Positions 26,879 to 35,768 of a stretch of 64,000 nucleotides of DNA are shown piece after piece. The stretch is from positions 1-64,000 of the forward strand of contig NZ_JAJCIA010000016.1 of assembly GCF_020554845.1 (NCBI RefSeq), given 5' to 3'. Position 1 is the first letter of the stretch, and each line of letters begins with the position of its first letter. Under the pieces are notes generated by a model, which had not been told where the DNA came from, ran no database searches, and worked only from the letters and a program-made list of their open reading frames with translations. Position numbers and translations under genes: made by a program. This DNA comes from Blautia faecis. GTDB lineage: Bacteria; Bacillota; Clostridia; Lachnospirales; Lachnospiraceae.

Positions 26879-26910
26879 AAATCCTGGAGTCAATAATGCT
26901 TCAGGATTTT
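26879..26910 (+). terminator. Terminator of the VWA/MoxR operon
   Basis: AAATCCTG / CAGGATTT hairpin followed by a short T-run, 57 bases after the last stop codon. Confidence 0.65.
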
Positions 26911-26920
26911 GACTTATAAA

Positions 26921-26960
26921 GAAAACGCAGTCAATTGATTTTGAAATTGACTGCGCTTTG
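26921..26960. terminator. Bidirectional terminator between converging operons
   Basis: A perfect 11-bp hairpin CGCAGTCAATT / AATTGACTGCG. On the minus strand it is followed by TTTTCTTT, so it serves mainly the rfb operon, whose last stop is at 26970. Confidence 0.8.
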
Positions 26961-26969
26961 TTTTGTGAA

Positions 26970-27911
26970 TTAGAATTCAATTTCCTTTAAATATCTTGCC
27001 AGAGCATCCTGCCAGGTTGGAAGAGGGGTGAATCCGTTTTCTACCAGCTTCTTTTTGTCCAGGCGGCTGTTAAATGGGCGTGCAGCCTTGGAAACTCCGT
27101 ATTCAGCGGTGGTAACAGGAAGAACAGTTACTTTATCCTCAGCATACTCGGTATGTCCAAGCTCAACAGCCTGACGGAAGATTTCCTTAGTGAAATCATA
27201 CCAGCTGATATAACCACCCTCATTGGTTGCGTGATAGTAACCGTATTTGTCAGTGAGAATCATGTCGATCATCAGGCGGGCAAGGTCATAGGTGTAGGTT
27301 GGAGTACCGATCTGGTCGTTGACAACCTTTAAGGTATCATGTGTTTTGGCAACATTTAACATGGTCTTGATAAAGTTCTTGCCATTTTTACCAAATACCC
27401 ATGCAATACGGATGATAAAAAATTTGTCAACATTGTTATAAACTGCAAGCTCTCCGTCAAGCTTTGTCTGACCGTAAACATTCAGAGGTTTGTAGGCTTT
27501 ACAGTCTGGCTCCCATGGAGTGGTGCCCTGACCGTCGAATACATAGTCTGTGGAAAGATACATCATTTTGATGCCCAGCTTTTTGCAGACTTTTGCAATA
27601 TTTTCAGTACCAAGAACATTTACTTTGCGGACGATTTCCTGTTTGTCCTCATCTTCAGCTGCATCTACAGCTGTCCAGGCTGCACAGTGTACCACGCCGT
27701 CTACGCCTGCTTCTGTAATGGCTTTTTCCACAGCGGAAGCATCTGTAATGTCTACAGAAACATAAGGCATTGTGGTGACAGCAGTACCATCCTGAATTCC
27801 GCTGTACTCCGGGGCAAGGTCAGAGCCTACCCCTTCGTATCCGCGTTTGTTAAGTTCGTTCATTACATCATGACCAAGCTGACCGGCCACACCTGTTACA
27901 AACAGCTTCAT
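26970..27911 (-). CDS. rfbD: dTDP-4-dehydrorhamnose reductase
   Basis: 313 residues from the ATG at 27911, which is preceded by AAGGAGG; a longer in-frame start at 27992 would overlap rfbB and is rejected. An extended short-chain dehydrogenase with the nucleotide loop TGVAGQLGHD near the N-terminus and the catalytic YxxxK as YGQTK (~residue 145). It reduces the 4-keto sugar to dTDP-L-rhamnose, the last step. The final gene of the rfbA-rfbB-rfbD operon. Confidence 0.93.
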   Translation of the reverse strand: MKLFVTGVAGQLGHDVMNELNKRGYEGVGSDLAPEYSGIQDGTAVTTMPYVSVDITDASAVEKAITEAGVDGVVHCAAWTAVDAAEDEDKQEIVRKVNVLGTENIAKVCKKLGIKMMYLSTDYVFDGQGTTPWEPDCKAYKPLNVYGQTKLDGELAVYNNVDKFFIIRIAWVFGKNGKNFIKTMLNVAKTHDTLKVVNDQIGTPTYTYDLARLMIDMILTDKYGYYHATNEGGYISWYDFTKEIFRQAVELGHTEYAEDKVTVLPVTTAEYGVSKAARPFNSRLDKKKLVENGFTPLPTWQDALARYLKEIEF

Positions 27912-27925
27912 AAAAACAGCCCTCC

Positions 27926-28945
27926 TTAGCGGTTGCCGTACATTTTTTCGTAGTAATTCTGATACTCTCCGGAAATAATGGTCTCCCACCATTCCTTGTT
28001 GTCAAGATACCACTGGATGGTCTTCTTGATACCGTCTGCAAATTTGGTTTCTGGCAGCCAGCCCAGTTCGTTGTGGATCTTGGTTGGGTCGATCGCATAA
28101 CGCATGTCATGACCCTTACGGTCTGTTACGTATGTGATCAGGCTCTCTGGTTTTCCAAGTTCTTTACAGATGATCTTAACGATGTCGATGTTTTTCATTT
28201 CGTTGTGTCCGCCTACATTATAAACCTCACCAACACGTCCTTTGTGAATGATCAGGTCGATGGCACGGCAGTGATCCTCAACATACAGCCAGTCACGAAC
28301 ATTCTCACCTTTTCCATAAACAGGAAGTGGTTTGTCATTTAATGCGTTGGCGATCATAAGCGGAATCAGTTTTTCCGGGAAATGATATGGGCCGTAGTTG
28401 TTAGAGCAGCGGCTGATGGATACAGGAAGTCCATAGGTTCTGTGGTAAGCAAGTACCAGAAGGTCAGCAGAAGCCTTGGAAGAGCTGTATGGGCTGCTTG
28501 TGTGGATCGGAGTTTCCTCTGTGAAGAACAGGTCCGGTCTGTCAAGTGGCAGATCCCCGTAAACCTCGTCAGTGGAAACCTGATGGTAACGTTTGATTCC
28601 GTATTTGCGGCAGGCATCCATAAGAACAGCAGTACCGATAATGTTTGTGTTCAGGAAAACCTCAGGGTTCTCGATGGAACGGTCAACGTGGCTCTCAGCC
28701 GCGAAGTTTACAACCATGTCCGGATGTTCTTCCTCAAAAAGCTTGTAAACTGCTTCACGGTCTGTGATGCTCTCTTTTACAAAACGGAAATTCGGGTTAT
28801 CCATAACCGGTGCCAGAGTAGAAAGATTACCTGCATAGGTAAGGCAGTCCAGACAGATGATGCGGTAGTCCGGGTATTTTTTTAACATGTGGAAAATAAA
28901 GTTGCTTCCGATAAATCCGGCACCGCCGGTAACGATAATATTCAT
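27926..28945 (-). CDS. rfbB: dTDP-glucose 4,6-dehydratase
   Basis: 339 residues. The NAD-binding loop TGGAGFIGSNF lies at the N-terminus. The catalytic region has STDEVYGDL and the YxxxK motif as YSSSK (~157), with ISRCSNNYGPYHFPEKLIP, a signature of RfbB. It makes dTDP-4-keto-6-deoxyglucose. Fourteen bases separate it from rfbD and 27 from rfbA, one operon. Confidence 0.96.
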   Translation of the reverse strand: MNIIVTGGAGFIGSNFIFHMLKKYPDYRIICLDCLTYAGNLSTLAPVMDNPNFRFVKESITDREAVYKLFEEEHPDMVVNFAAESHVDRSIENPEVFLNTNIIGTAVLMDACRKYGIKRYHQVSTDEVYGDLPLDRPDLFFTEETPIHTSSPYSSSKASADLLVLAYHRTYGLPVSISRCSNNYGPYHFPEKLIPLMIANALNDKPLPVYGKGENVRDWLYVEDHCRAIDLIIHKGRVGEVYNVGGHNEMKNIDIVKIICKELGKPESLITYVTDRKGHDMRYAIDPTKIHNELGWLPETKFADGIKKTIQWYLDNKEWWETIISGEYQNYYEKMYGNR

Positions 28946-28972
28946 GATATAATTCTCCTTTGATTTTTATTA

Positions 28973-29869
28973 TTAGTGAAGTACGTCCATATATTTACCA
29001 TCCAGTACGTCCTTCAGATACTGACCATACTGATTCTTCTTCAGCACGTTGTAAACTTCCATAACTTCTTCCCTGGAAATCCAGCCGTTTAAGTAAGCAA
29101 TTTCCTCAAGGCATGCAATCTTACGGTGCTGATGGGTTTCTACTGTTTTTACAAAATTAGTTGCGTCTACAAGACTCTCATGTGTACCTGTGTCAAGCCA
29201 TGTGAAGCCCTGGCCAAGAAGCTCTACATTTAACTGACCCTTTTCCAGGTAAATACGGTTCAGGTCTGTGATCTCCAGCTCACCGCGGGCGCTTGGTTTC
29301 AGGTTCTTTGCATATTCAACAACTTTGTTATCATAGAAGTAAAGACCTGTTACACAATAGTTGCTCTTCGGATGCTCTGGCTTTTCTTCGATGGAAATGG
29401 CTTTGCCTTCCTGATCGAATTCAACGATACCGAATCGTTCCGGGTCGTCTACATAGTAGCCGAATACAGTAGCACCTTTTCCTGAGCTTGCATTCTCAAC
29501 AGCGGCTTTCAGACGCTTCTTAAGACCGTGTCCTGCGAAAATGTTGTCTCCAAGAACCATGGCAACCGTGTCATTTCCAATGAACTCTTCGCCAATGATA
29601 AATGCCTGTGCAAGTCCATCCGGGCTTGGCTGTACAGCGTAAGTAAGAGATACGCCGAACTGATGACCGTCACCAAGAAGCTCCTTGAAACGTGGGGTAT
29701 CCTGTGGAGTGGAAATGATCAGGATATCACGGATCCCTGCGTTCATAAGAACGGACATTGGATAGTAGATCATTGGTTTATCATAAATTGGAAGCAGCTG
29801 CTTGGATGTGACCATAGTCAATGGGTAAAGTCTGGTACCGGATCCACCGGCTAAAATAATTCCCTTCAT
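28973..29869 (-). CDS. rfbA: Glucose-1-phosphate thymidylyltransferase
   Basis: 298 residues, full length. The nucleotidyltransferase signature [13 protein letters not shown] is at residues 6-18 and the sugar-binding region ([30 protein letters not shown]) is intact. It makes dTDP-glucose from dTTP and glucose-1-phosphate. First gene of the operon; the 3,5-epimerase gene rfbC, which is needed for the complete pathway, is not found in this window. Confidence 0.97.
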   Translation of the reverse strand: MKGIILAGGSGTRLYPLTMVTSKQLLPIYDKPMIYYPMSVLMNAGIRDILIISTPQDTPRFKELLGDGHQFGVSLTYAVQPSPDGLAQAFIIGEEFIGNDTVAMVLGDNIFAGHGLKKRLKAAVENASSGKGATVFGYYVDDPERFGIVEFDQEGKAISIEEKPEHPKSNYCVTGLYFYDNKVVEYAKNLKPSARGELEITDLNRIYLEKGQLNVELLGQGFTWLDTGTHESLVDATNFVKTVETHQHRKIACLEEIAYLNGWISREEVMEVYNVLKKNQYGQYLKDVLDGKYMDVLH

Positions 29870-29897
29870 AATTTCGTTCTCCTTTGTTGGATTTGCT

Positions 29898-29922
29898 ATA
29901 TTGTTCCTATTGCGAACAATAT
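29898..29922. promoter_or_regulatory. Perfect dyad in the rfbA leader
   Basis: ATATTGTTC-N7-GAACAATAT, nine-base arms, about 30 bases upstream of the rfbA start codon. Could be a repressor operator or an RNA hairpin. A second hairpin, AATGCTGCC / GGCAGCATT, lies at 29965-29990 without a T-run. Confidence 0.5.
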
Positions 29923-30019
29923 CTGATTTATGCTGTCAGGTGCATAATTTCGTAGTCGTTCATGAATGCTGCCGGATTTTGGGCAGCATTTGTTTGCCCT
30001 GACCTGAGTCTGTAACTAC

Positions 30020-30050
30020 ATTATAAAAGGTGACCTTACGTTACCTTCAA
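30020..30050 (-). promoter_or_regulatory. MerR-type promoter of the rfb operon
   Basis: On the minus strand TTGAAG (30050-30045) and a perfect TATAAT (30025-30020) are separated by 19 bases. The spacer contains the dyad AAGGTGAC-N5-GTTACCTT (read on plus). A 19-20-base spacer spanned by a dyad is the hallmark of promoters activated by MerR-family proteins. A MerR-family gene ends 15 bases upstream. Confidence 0.65.
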
Positions 30051-30064
30051 GACCTTTTTTACAA

Positions 30065-31261
30065 TTATTTCAAGTTTGTTACTTTTTCACAAAGAAATAC
30101 CCCTGCATCCTTGGTGATATGGAATCCATTTTCTGTTTTTTTCTTAACAAGGGCGCGAAAATCCTTGTAACGGTCTGGCAGATACTGGTTCTGATTGCCG
30201 TGGCAGGAGAGAATATAGGAGATTAAAGGCTCCGCATCGGTAACGATCAGTTCGTCTTCATAGGATTTCCAGGTGATCTTCTGAAAATAAGGGGAAAGGA
30301 TATCCGTCCCGTTTTCCCGGCCAAAGCGTTCGTACAGTTTATCCGCGGAGAGGGCAATCCTTTCATCGAAGGACTGGACCAGAAGGCTGACCTCCCGCAT
30401 ATGTCTGGAACCGTAGGTACTGCAAAGAAAACGCCCGCCCGGCTTTAGGATTTTTGTTACATTTTTGCACACCTTTCCAATGTCGTCACAGTAAAAAAGT
30501 ACATGATTGGCAATGACCAGATCAAAGGTGCCAATCCTTGGAGGAATGCTGTGACAGTCAAAAGCTTTGAAAGAAAAACGGGGATCTTCTCCGCCAATGG
30601 CACGCCTGGCGTCACGGAGCATACCCTCGGAAATATCAGAAAGGGTAATGTGTATGTTCCCTGGCAGTTTTGATAAGTTCTGGGTCCAGAGAGCTCCGTC
30701 ACCGCATCCAAGCTCCAGAATATTCATTCCCTCATGAATCTGGCACTGCTGGCAGATCCAGGGAAACCAGCCTTCCTGGTTTACAGAATAAAGACTGTGC
30801 AGGTTGATCCTGGAAGAAATGTTGGAAGCATTCTGGTACTGGTTTTTCAGACTTTTTTCCATAACAGTCAGATGGATCAGGTCCAGCATACGGCTCCAGT
30901 CCACGGTATGCTCCTCAGAAATGGCCTGGGCAGTATCTTTCAGTGTTTTTTCCACAAGCTGCATCTGTTCAATCCGGTCCTGTACAAGCTTCAGCTGTAC
31001 ATTCAGGGCATTGAGCATAAAATGGCTGTCCGGGTCTTCGATAGTCATCTCCCGGATATCCTCCAGGGAAAATCCAAGATATTTTAGCAGCAGGATCTGC
31101 TGCAGCCTTGCAAAGTCCGTGTCAGTATAAAATCTTGCACCGGATTCGGATACAAGAGAAGGTTTCAGAATATCGTGCTGGTCGTAATAACGGATGGTCC
31201 GCAGTGTTACTCCAGCCATCCGGGCAAACTGACCGGAAGAATAGTAGCCATCTTTTTTCAA
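30065..31261 (-). CDS. MerR regulator fused to a methyltransferase
   Basis: 398 residues from a TTG start (minus strand 31261-31259) with AGGAGG seven bases upstream. Residues ~5-75 are a MerR winged helix (GQFARMAGVTLRTIRYYDQ). A coiled dimerisation helix lies at ~85-120. Residues ~165-390 form a class I SAM methyltransferase with motif I ILELGCGDG (~187), a DIS acidic loop and LKPGGRFLCSTYGS. The methyltransferase probably serves as a sensing or modifying domain. It is transcribed toward the rfb operon and may control the promoter at 30020-30050; this link is inference. Confidence 0.88.
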   Translation of the reverse strand: MKKDGYYSSGQFARMAGVTLRTIRYYDQHDILKPSLVSESGARFYTDTDFARLQQILLLKYLGFSLEDIREMTIEDPDSHFMLNALNVQLKLVQDRIEQMQLVEKTLKDTAQAISEEHTVDWSRMLDLIHLTVMEKSLKNQYQNASNISSRINLHSLYSVNQEGWFPWICQQCQIHEGMNILELGCGDGALWTQNLSKLPGNIHITLSDISEGMLRDARRAIGGEDPRFSFKAFDCHSIPPRIGTFDLVIANHVLFYCDDIGKVCKNVTKILKPGGRFLCSTYGSRHMREVSLLVQSFDERIALSADKLYERFGRENGTDILSPYFQKITWKSYEDELIVTDAEPLISYILSCHGNQNQYLPDRYKDFRALVKKKTENGFHITKDAGVFLCEKVTNLK

Positions 31262-31296
31262 AAAAACACCTCCTGGACTGCCAAATATTATATTTT

Positions 31297-31325
31297 ATTA
31301 TAGGAAAAATTTATCCGGGGTGCAA
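31297..31325 (-). promoter_or_regulatory. Promoter of the MerR-methyltransferase gene
   Basis: Minus strand TTGCAC (31325-31320) and TATAAT (31302-31297) with a normal 17-base spacer, 36 bases before the TTG start. Confidence 0.65.
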
Positions 31326-31351
31326 TGGGAAATTTGAGGCAGGTTACGGTT

Positions 31352-31360
31352 TGTTATACT
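31352..31360 (+). promoter_or_regulatory. Extended -10 promoter toward the DUF3825 gene
   Basis: TGTTATACT, diverging from the MerR gene promoter. A fragment of the second repeat family (GCTCGCGGAATATTACTGG) lies at 31374-31392. Confidence 0.35.
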
Positions 31361-31490
31361 TACAAAAGAACAGCTCGCGGAATATTACTGGCAGATCCTG
31401 TCGCAAAGAGACGAACGCTTTTCCTTGTGCTTTTTTTATCTGTGTGCTACCCTTTAATCAAGGTCAGCGGGGCCGAAGATGAATCTTAAA

Positions 31491-31514
31491 ACTGGCAGTT
31501 CTGTCAGTCTTTTT
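31491..31514 (+). terminator. Terminator-like hairpin in the DUF3825 leader
   Basis: ACTGGCAG / CTGTCAGT followed by CTTTTT, located between the putative promoter and the gene. It could be an attenuator or simply mark the end of an unseen short transcript. Confidence 0.4.
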
Positions 31515-31561
31515 CCACAATAAAATGTAAGGAAGAGAAGAAAAAAGGACAGGAGGTTAAC

Positions 31562-32302
31562 ATGAACCTATTCGATTTTACCTACTGCGGTAATTATAAC
31601 CGGCAGATCCAGAACCTGGCCAGAATATCCCCTGAGAAGTGGAGCTTTGGGCAGTCCGGGGATAACGGGATCCTGAAAGGCTATCTGGAAAATACATTCC
31701 GCAGACTGTATGAGGAAGGAAAAGTACGGGAAGAGAAAGAATATGCCCTTTTTCATACAGGACTCTTTAATCAGTATTATCAGCCGATTTATGCTTATTT
31801 TGTTCCAAATGTAGTACCGGACAGACAGAAATGGTATCTGGAAGGATTTTATACAGACTACTCACTTTTAAAAATAAAAATTACGGATCTTCCACCCAGG
31901 GCTTCCTATGTGGAAAATCCTTCCGATCTGGTGTTTGATACCAAGCTGCCGGTGGTGCCTCAGTATGAGCATATTTTTGATGATGAGGAAAATGTGCAGC
32001 GGCTTCCTTCCGCAGTGAGGGAGAGCGGCATGCGGGTACAGCTTTTTGATGGAGCCTTACAGCAGACCAGACGAATACTGGAGTCAGACTACAAGGCTGC
32101 CATTCCTCAGTATTATAACCATTCCATTCAGCTTTTAATCCCAATCTGCCTTCAGAACCCGGGAATTCCCGATCTGGCACTGGCCTGTATGAAAACTCCG
32201 GATGGGGCCAAATATCTGGGACGAACCTGTCTGACTCTCCGGATGGCCTATCACAATGCCAGACTGCTTGCAAGACTGGACGGGAGCTGGCTGAGGGCGT
32301 GA
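31562..32302 (+). CDS. DUF3825 domain protein
   Basis: 246 residues. The sequence matches the DUF3825 family by its overall pattern (LYEEGKVREEKEYALFHTGLF, NQYYQPIYAYF, HSIQLLIPICL near the end, LTLRMAYHNARLLARLD at the C-terminus). Family members in other bacteria are stand-alone or fused to RNA-related domains, and no biochemical role is established. No signal peptide or membrane segment. ACAGGAGG is placed seven bases before the ATG. Confidence 0.8.
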   Translation: MNLFDFTYCGNYNRQIQNLARISPEKWSFGQSGDNGILKGYLENTFRRLYEEGKVREEKEYALFHTGLFNQYYQPIYAYFVPNVVPDRQKWYLEGFYTDYSLLKIKITDLPPRASYVENPSDLVFDTKLPVVPQYEHIFDDEENVQRLPSAVRESGMRVQLFDGALQQTRRILESDYKAAIPQYYNHSIQLLIPICLQNPGIPDLALACMKTPDGAKYLGRTCLTLRMAYHNARLLARLDGSWLRA

Positions 32303-32597
32303 AGAAGTTAGAGAAAATGAAATACCTTCAAAGATGATATTGGAACAGCAATCGGAAAGCTGCAATTTCCTGGCAACGTCTTGCTGCTGTGGGGCAGATC
32401 GTGAGCAGGAATAAAGAGTGTGAAAGAACTGTGACTTTCTTTCGGAAAACCTGTTCAAAATATATAAAACGTGTTACAATATAAAACTATCACAGAGAGA
32501 AAATCAGAGGTAAGGACTACATAAGACAGCAAGTCCTGGATCGATCAGAGAGGTAGGAATCAGACCTTGGATTTTCTTACAGAACACAGGAGAATGT

Positions 32598-33323
32598 ATG
32601 AGAATCGAATTAAAAGACGAAAATCAGGAAGAACCGCAGAAAATTGACGAGAACGACATCCGTTACAAACACGAGACCGATCTGACGAAGAAAGAGAAGC
32701 GTGAACTTGAGAAAATGAAGCTTGCCAGTATGGGCTGGAAGGGAAAGCTTCAGTATATCTGGGCCTATTATAAGCCTCAGATGGCAGCCATTGTGGCGGT
32801 GATCGCCATAGCCTTTTTTGTAAAAGATCTTTACGAAAATTCCAGGATCCATACAGCACTTACGGTTATGGTAATTGACTCCTACGGAACGAAGCAGGAG
32901 GAAGCCGAAGAAAAGGTGCAGGAAGCGCTGGGAATCCAGGATGATCCATATGAAATCGTCACAGTAGACGAAAGCCTGCGCACCGGTGAAGACGGAGTTG
33001 CATTGGAATCCTACAGCCAGATGGCCTTTACCACTAAAGTATCTGCCAGGGCGGTGGATGTGCTTATTGGTTCTGAAGATTATATGGACGGTTTTGAGTT
33101 CAAAGATGAGTATTTTATGGATCTGACAAAGCTTTTGCCAGAGGAGGTTTACCAGGCCTTTGGGGAGCAGGATGACAAATACAGCATTACCATTGATTCT
33201 GATGAACTGGAAGAGGAACTTGAGGTGACCTATGAGCCTGTTAAGATCGGAGTTCTCGCTAATTCAGAGAATGTGGAGAATGCAGTGAAATGGCTGACGA
33301 AACTGGCAGAAGATTTATCGTAA
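32598..33323 (+). CDS. Single-pass membrane protein of unknown function
   Basis: 241 residues. A highly charged N-terminal cytosolic stretch (~1-45, ELKDENQEEPQKIDENDI) is followed by one membrane helix (~61-77, MAAIVAVIAIAFFV) and an outward acidic domain of ~160 residues. I do not recognise the domain. ACAGGAGAATGT precedes the ATG. It is the last intact gene before the inserted Pel block. The ~295-base gap before it (32303-32597) has no gene; a TACAAT -10-like box lies at 32475. Confidence 0.65.
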   Translation: MRIELKDENQEEPQKIDENDIRYKHETDLTKKEKRELEKMKLASMGWKGKLQYIWAYYKPQMAAIVAVIAIAFFVKDLYENSRIHTALTVMVIDSYGTKQEEAEEKVQEALGIQDDPYEIVTVDESLRTGEDGVALESYSQMAFTTKVSARAVDVLIGSEDYMDGFEFKDEYFMDLTKLLPEEVYQAFGEQDDKYSITIDSDELEEELEVTYEPVKIGVLANSENVENAVKWLTKLAEDLS

Positions 33324-33328
33324 ATAAT

Positions 33329-33370
33329 GAAGGGAGACGTGTGAAAGGTGCCGCGTCCCCCTTCCTTTTT
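33329..33370 (+). terminator. Terminator of the membrane-protein gene
   Basis: GAAGGG-A-GACG pairs with CGTC-C-CCCTTC and is followed by CTTTTTC. Confidence 0.75.
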
Positions 33371-33408
33371 CTGTAAAAATATGCCGGATTTTCTGGGTGC
33401 ATTTCACA

Positions 33409-33513
33409 TCAAAGCTTTTTCAGATAGTGTTTTTCAATAAAAGAGAGAACTCCATATAGCCCCATGGCAATCAGACACAAAACCACAATGGACATCAGCA
33501 CCCAGGTAAGCTT
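33409..33513 (-). pseudogene. Detached C-terminal end of the ABC permease gene
   Basis: On the minus strand an open stretch reads LTWVLMSIVVLCLIAMG then LYGVLSFIEKHYLKKL and stops at 33409. This is one membrane helix plus a basic tail, as found at the end of SsuC/TauC-type ABC permeases right after a GxQxFQ motif. The permease body at 48995-49693 ends exactly at GSQTFQ. Too short to be a gene alone and without a start signal. It is best read as the 3' end of that gene, separated by the inserted block. Confidence 0.8.
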
Positions 33514-33582
33514 GAAGAAGTGTGTCTGCAATCTGAAAGAAAACTATATAAAATTCAGAAAAAATTTTGTAAAAATGTCAAT

Positions 33583-33610
33583 AGGATATTTGACCGAAAT
33601 AAGGTATCCT
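33583..33610. promoter_or_regulatory. Dyad upstream of pelD
   Basis: AGGATA-N16-TATCCT, 44 bases before the pelD start, in an AT-rich leader. It may be an operator. No c-di-GMP riboswitch core is found in this leader, and no clean -35/-10 pair; TATAAA at 33546 is the best -10 candidate. Confidence 0.35.
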
Positions 33611-33653
33611 AAACAGACAGAAGAGATTCTAAAGGATAACAGGAGAGAAGAAT

Positions 33654-35768
33654 ATGAAGGTTTTGCTGGCCGGGAATACCGGCTATGTGACAGAAGAATT
33701 TGTAGAAGAAGCATTTCCAGAATGTCAGGTAATGGTACTTGGAAATAAAATGATAAAGACAGTCCGGAGAAGGGAACTTATTTCCAGACCATTTCCCAGG
33801 ACGGAACTGGAACTTGGAGATATTTTCAGAACATACGAATTTGAAGCTGTGGTATATTTTTCCAATTATCTGACCTTACATGGAGAACTGGAAGGGGAAG
33901 CAGAGAATTTGCGCAAGATCCTGCAATACTGCAGGAAAGGGGTTCAAAGCCATTTCCTTTACGTGACAGGACCGGAGGGAATGTTTGATGTACCAACAGG
34001 CAAGACTCTGCTGGTACAAAATGCAGAGGATGTGTGCAGACGCTATGCGGGACTGTACGGTCTGAGGGTGAAAATACTGCGAGTACCCTATTTATATTCC
34101 GGAACCTATAAAAAAGATTTCTTTTACAAAATTTTCCAGGCTTCGAAAGAGAGCCAGAAGCTGTTTTTTCGGGAAGCTCCGGAGCAGAAAGCCTGTTTTT
34201 TATATTCTATGGATCTGGCAGAACTGATGTACAAGCTTTTTGATAACTGGAATGATGAGGAAGAGGTGTTGAATGTGCCAGATGTATTTGACATCTGTTT
34301 TCAGGATGTGACCGAAGAACTGAAAAAGGTTTTATCCCCGGTTTCCATTATCTATAAAAGCAGTGCCGTTGTAGAAAAAATAAAAGAAGACGACAGACAG
34401 ATCCGAATAAACTATAACTGGTTTCCAAAGATTTCAGTATTAGATCATATTTCGGAAATGTATGAAGAATATAAAGAATACACACAAAACAATGGGGGAA
34501 AAGCAAGCTGGCTTACCAGGCTTTTCAATCAGGACAAAAGATGGCTGCGGGTATGTGAGTTTGTGGTCTGCTTTCTGGCGTTTGAATTTTTGCAGCGTCT
34601 TCTGGGAAATCAGGCTCAGTTTAAGATGATTGATCTGCGTCTTGTGTTTATTGTCTTGTTTGGAAGTCTTTACGGTCTGGGATATGGGATTGCCGGAGCA
34701 GCAGCCCAGGCAGTATCCTTGCTTCTGGCATATGAAAGCCAGGGAACAAAGTGGTATACTCTTTTTTACGAACCGGCTAACTGGATACCATTTATCTTTT
34801 ATTTTGCTGCAGGTGCCGTGTGTGGCTATGTGCGAATGAAAAACAGGGAAAATCTGGAATTTATATCAGAGAAGAATCAGCTGATCCGGGAAAAATTTCT
34901 CTTTATGCGTGATCTGTACCAGGAGACCCTTCAGGACAAAAAAAGATACAAAAAACAAATCCTGGGCAGTAAGGACAGCTTCGGAAAGATTTTTGACATT
35001 ACCAGAAAGCTGGATATTGTACAGCCAGAGGAACTGTTTATTGAAACTATGCACATTATGGAAGAGGTTCTGGAGAATGAAACCTTTGCGTTTTATTCTC
35101 TCAGTCAGAAAAACGGATATGGCAGGCTGGAAGCTGCATCTCCCAAGTCTCAGGGAATGTACTCTGCTTCTGTTAGATTAAGCGAGTATACGCTTGCCAT
35201 GGATACCCTGGAAAAAGGGCAGGTATGGGCAAATCGGGATTTCGTAAAAGGTTATCCCATGTATATGGCTGGTATCAGGAAAGAAGGCAGTCTGGTGATG
35301 CTGATCTGTATTCAGGAGGTAAGAAACGGGCAGCTGACTTTATATTATATGAATCTGTTTCAGATTTTATGTGGTCTTGTAGAAACATCTCTTTTACGTG
35401 CTCTTGAATATCAGGAAGCCACGGAATACAAGAAATATGTAGAGAATACGAGGATCCTGAAGCCGGAATACTTTGAAAAAAGTCTGGAGCTTCAGCATTC
35501 TATGCGTGAGCAGAAGATGGCATCCTATATCCTTCTGAAACTGAAGTATGGGAATATGACCATTGAGGATGCGGATGAGGCATTGGACAGCTGTATCAGA
35601 GAAAACGATATCCGTGGTATTTCTCCGGAAGGGGAGTTATATCTGATCCTGACCCAGGCAGATGACAAGGCATTGCCAGTCATCCTTGAACGTCTGAAAA
35701 GAAATGGCTTTGAGGGAAAGGTACTTGATGTTCCGGCAGGAAAAGAGACAGCAGGAGTGGAATCATGA
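33654..35768 (+). CDS. pelD: PelD-like c-di-GMP receptor fused to an N-terminal SDR domain
   Basis: 704 residues. Residues 1-~250 form an NAD-epimerase-like domain (AGNTGYV loop at 6-12) whose usual catalytic YxxxK is not seen, so it may be structural. Residues ~300-395 hold about four membrane helices, as in PelD. A GAF domain follows (~440-580), then a degenerate GGDEF domain (~600-690). There the catalytic GGDEF is replaced (SPEGELYLIL) but the inhibitory-site motif RxxD is kept as Arg649-Asp652 (IRENDIRG). PelD of Pseudomonas uses the same site to bind c-di-GMP and switch on Pel synthesis. AGGAGAG lies before the ATG. First gene of the pel operon; overlaps pelE by four bases. Confidence 0.85.
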   Translation: MKVLLAGNTGYVTEEFVEEAFPECQVMVLGNKMIKTVRRRELISRPFPRTELELGDIFRTYEFEAVVYFSNYLTLHGELEGEAENLRKILQYCRKGVQSHFLYVTGPEGMFDVPTGKTLLVQNAEDVCRRYAGLYGLRVKILRVPYLYSGTYKKDFFYKIFQASKESQKLFFREAPEQKACFLYSMDLAELMYKLFDNWNDEEEVLNVPDVFDICFQDVTEELKKVLSPVSIIYKSSAVVEKIKEDDRQIRINYNWFPKISVLDHISEMYEEYKEYTQNNGGKASWLTRLFNQDKRWLRVCEFVVCFLAFEFLQRLLGNQAQFKMIDLRLVFIVLFGSLYGLGYGIAGAAAQAVSLLLAYESQGTKWYTLFYEPANWIPFIFYFAAGAVCGYVRMKNRENLEFISEKNQLIREKFLFMRDLYQETLQDKKRYKKQILGSKDSFGKIFDITRKLDIVQPEELFIETMHIMEEVLENETFAFYSLSQKNGYGRLEAASPKSQGMYSASVRLSEYTLAMDTLEKGQVWANRDFVKGYPMYMAGIRKEGSLVMLICIQEVRNGQLTLYYMNLFQILCGLVETSLLRALEYQEATEYKKYVENTRILKPEYFEKSLELQHSMREQKMASYILLKLKYGNMTIEDADEALDSCIRENDIRGISPEGELYLILTQADDKALPVILERLKRNGFEGKVLDVPAGKETAGVES

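Noticed and set aside
33514..33653. A c-di-GMP riboswitch before pelD
   Set aside because: Looked for the GEMM-type core words in the leader; they are not present. Control is more likely through the PelD protein itself.
33464..33748. A 94-codon plus-strand frame before pelD
   Set aside because: It runs across the permease fragment and into pelD in another frame, with no ribosome site; pelD has a proper one.
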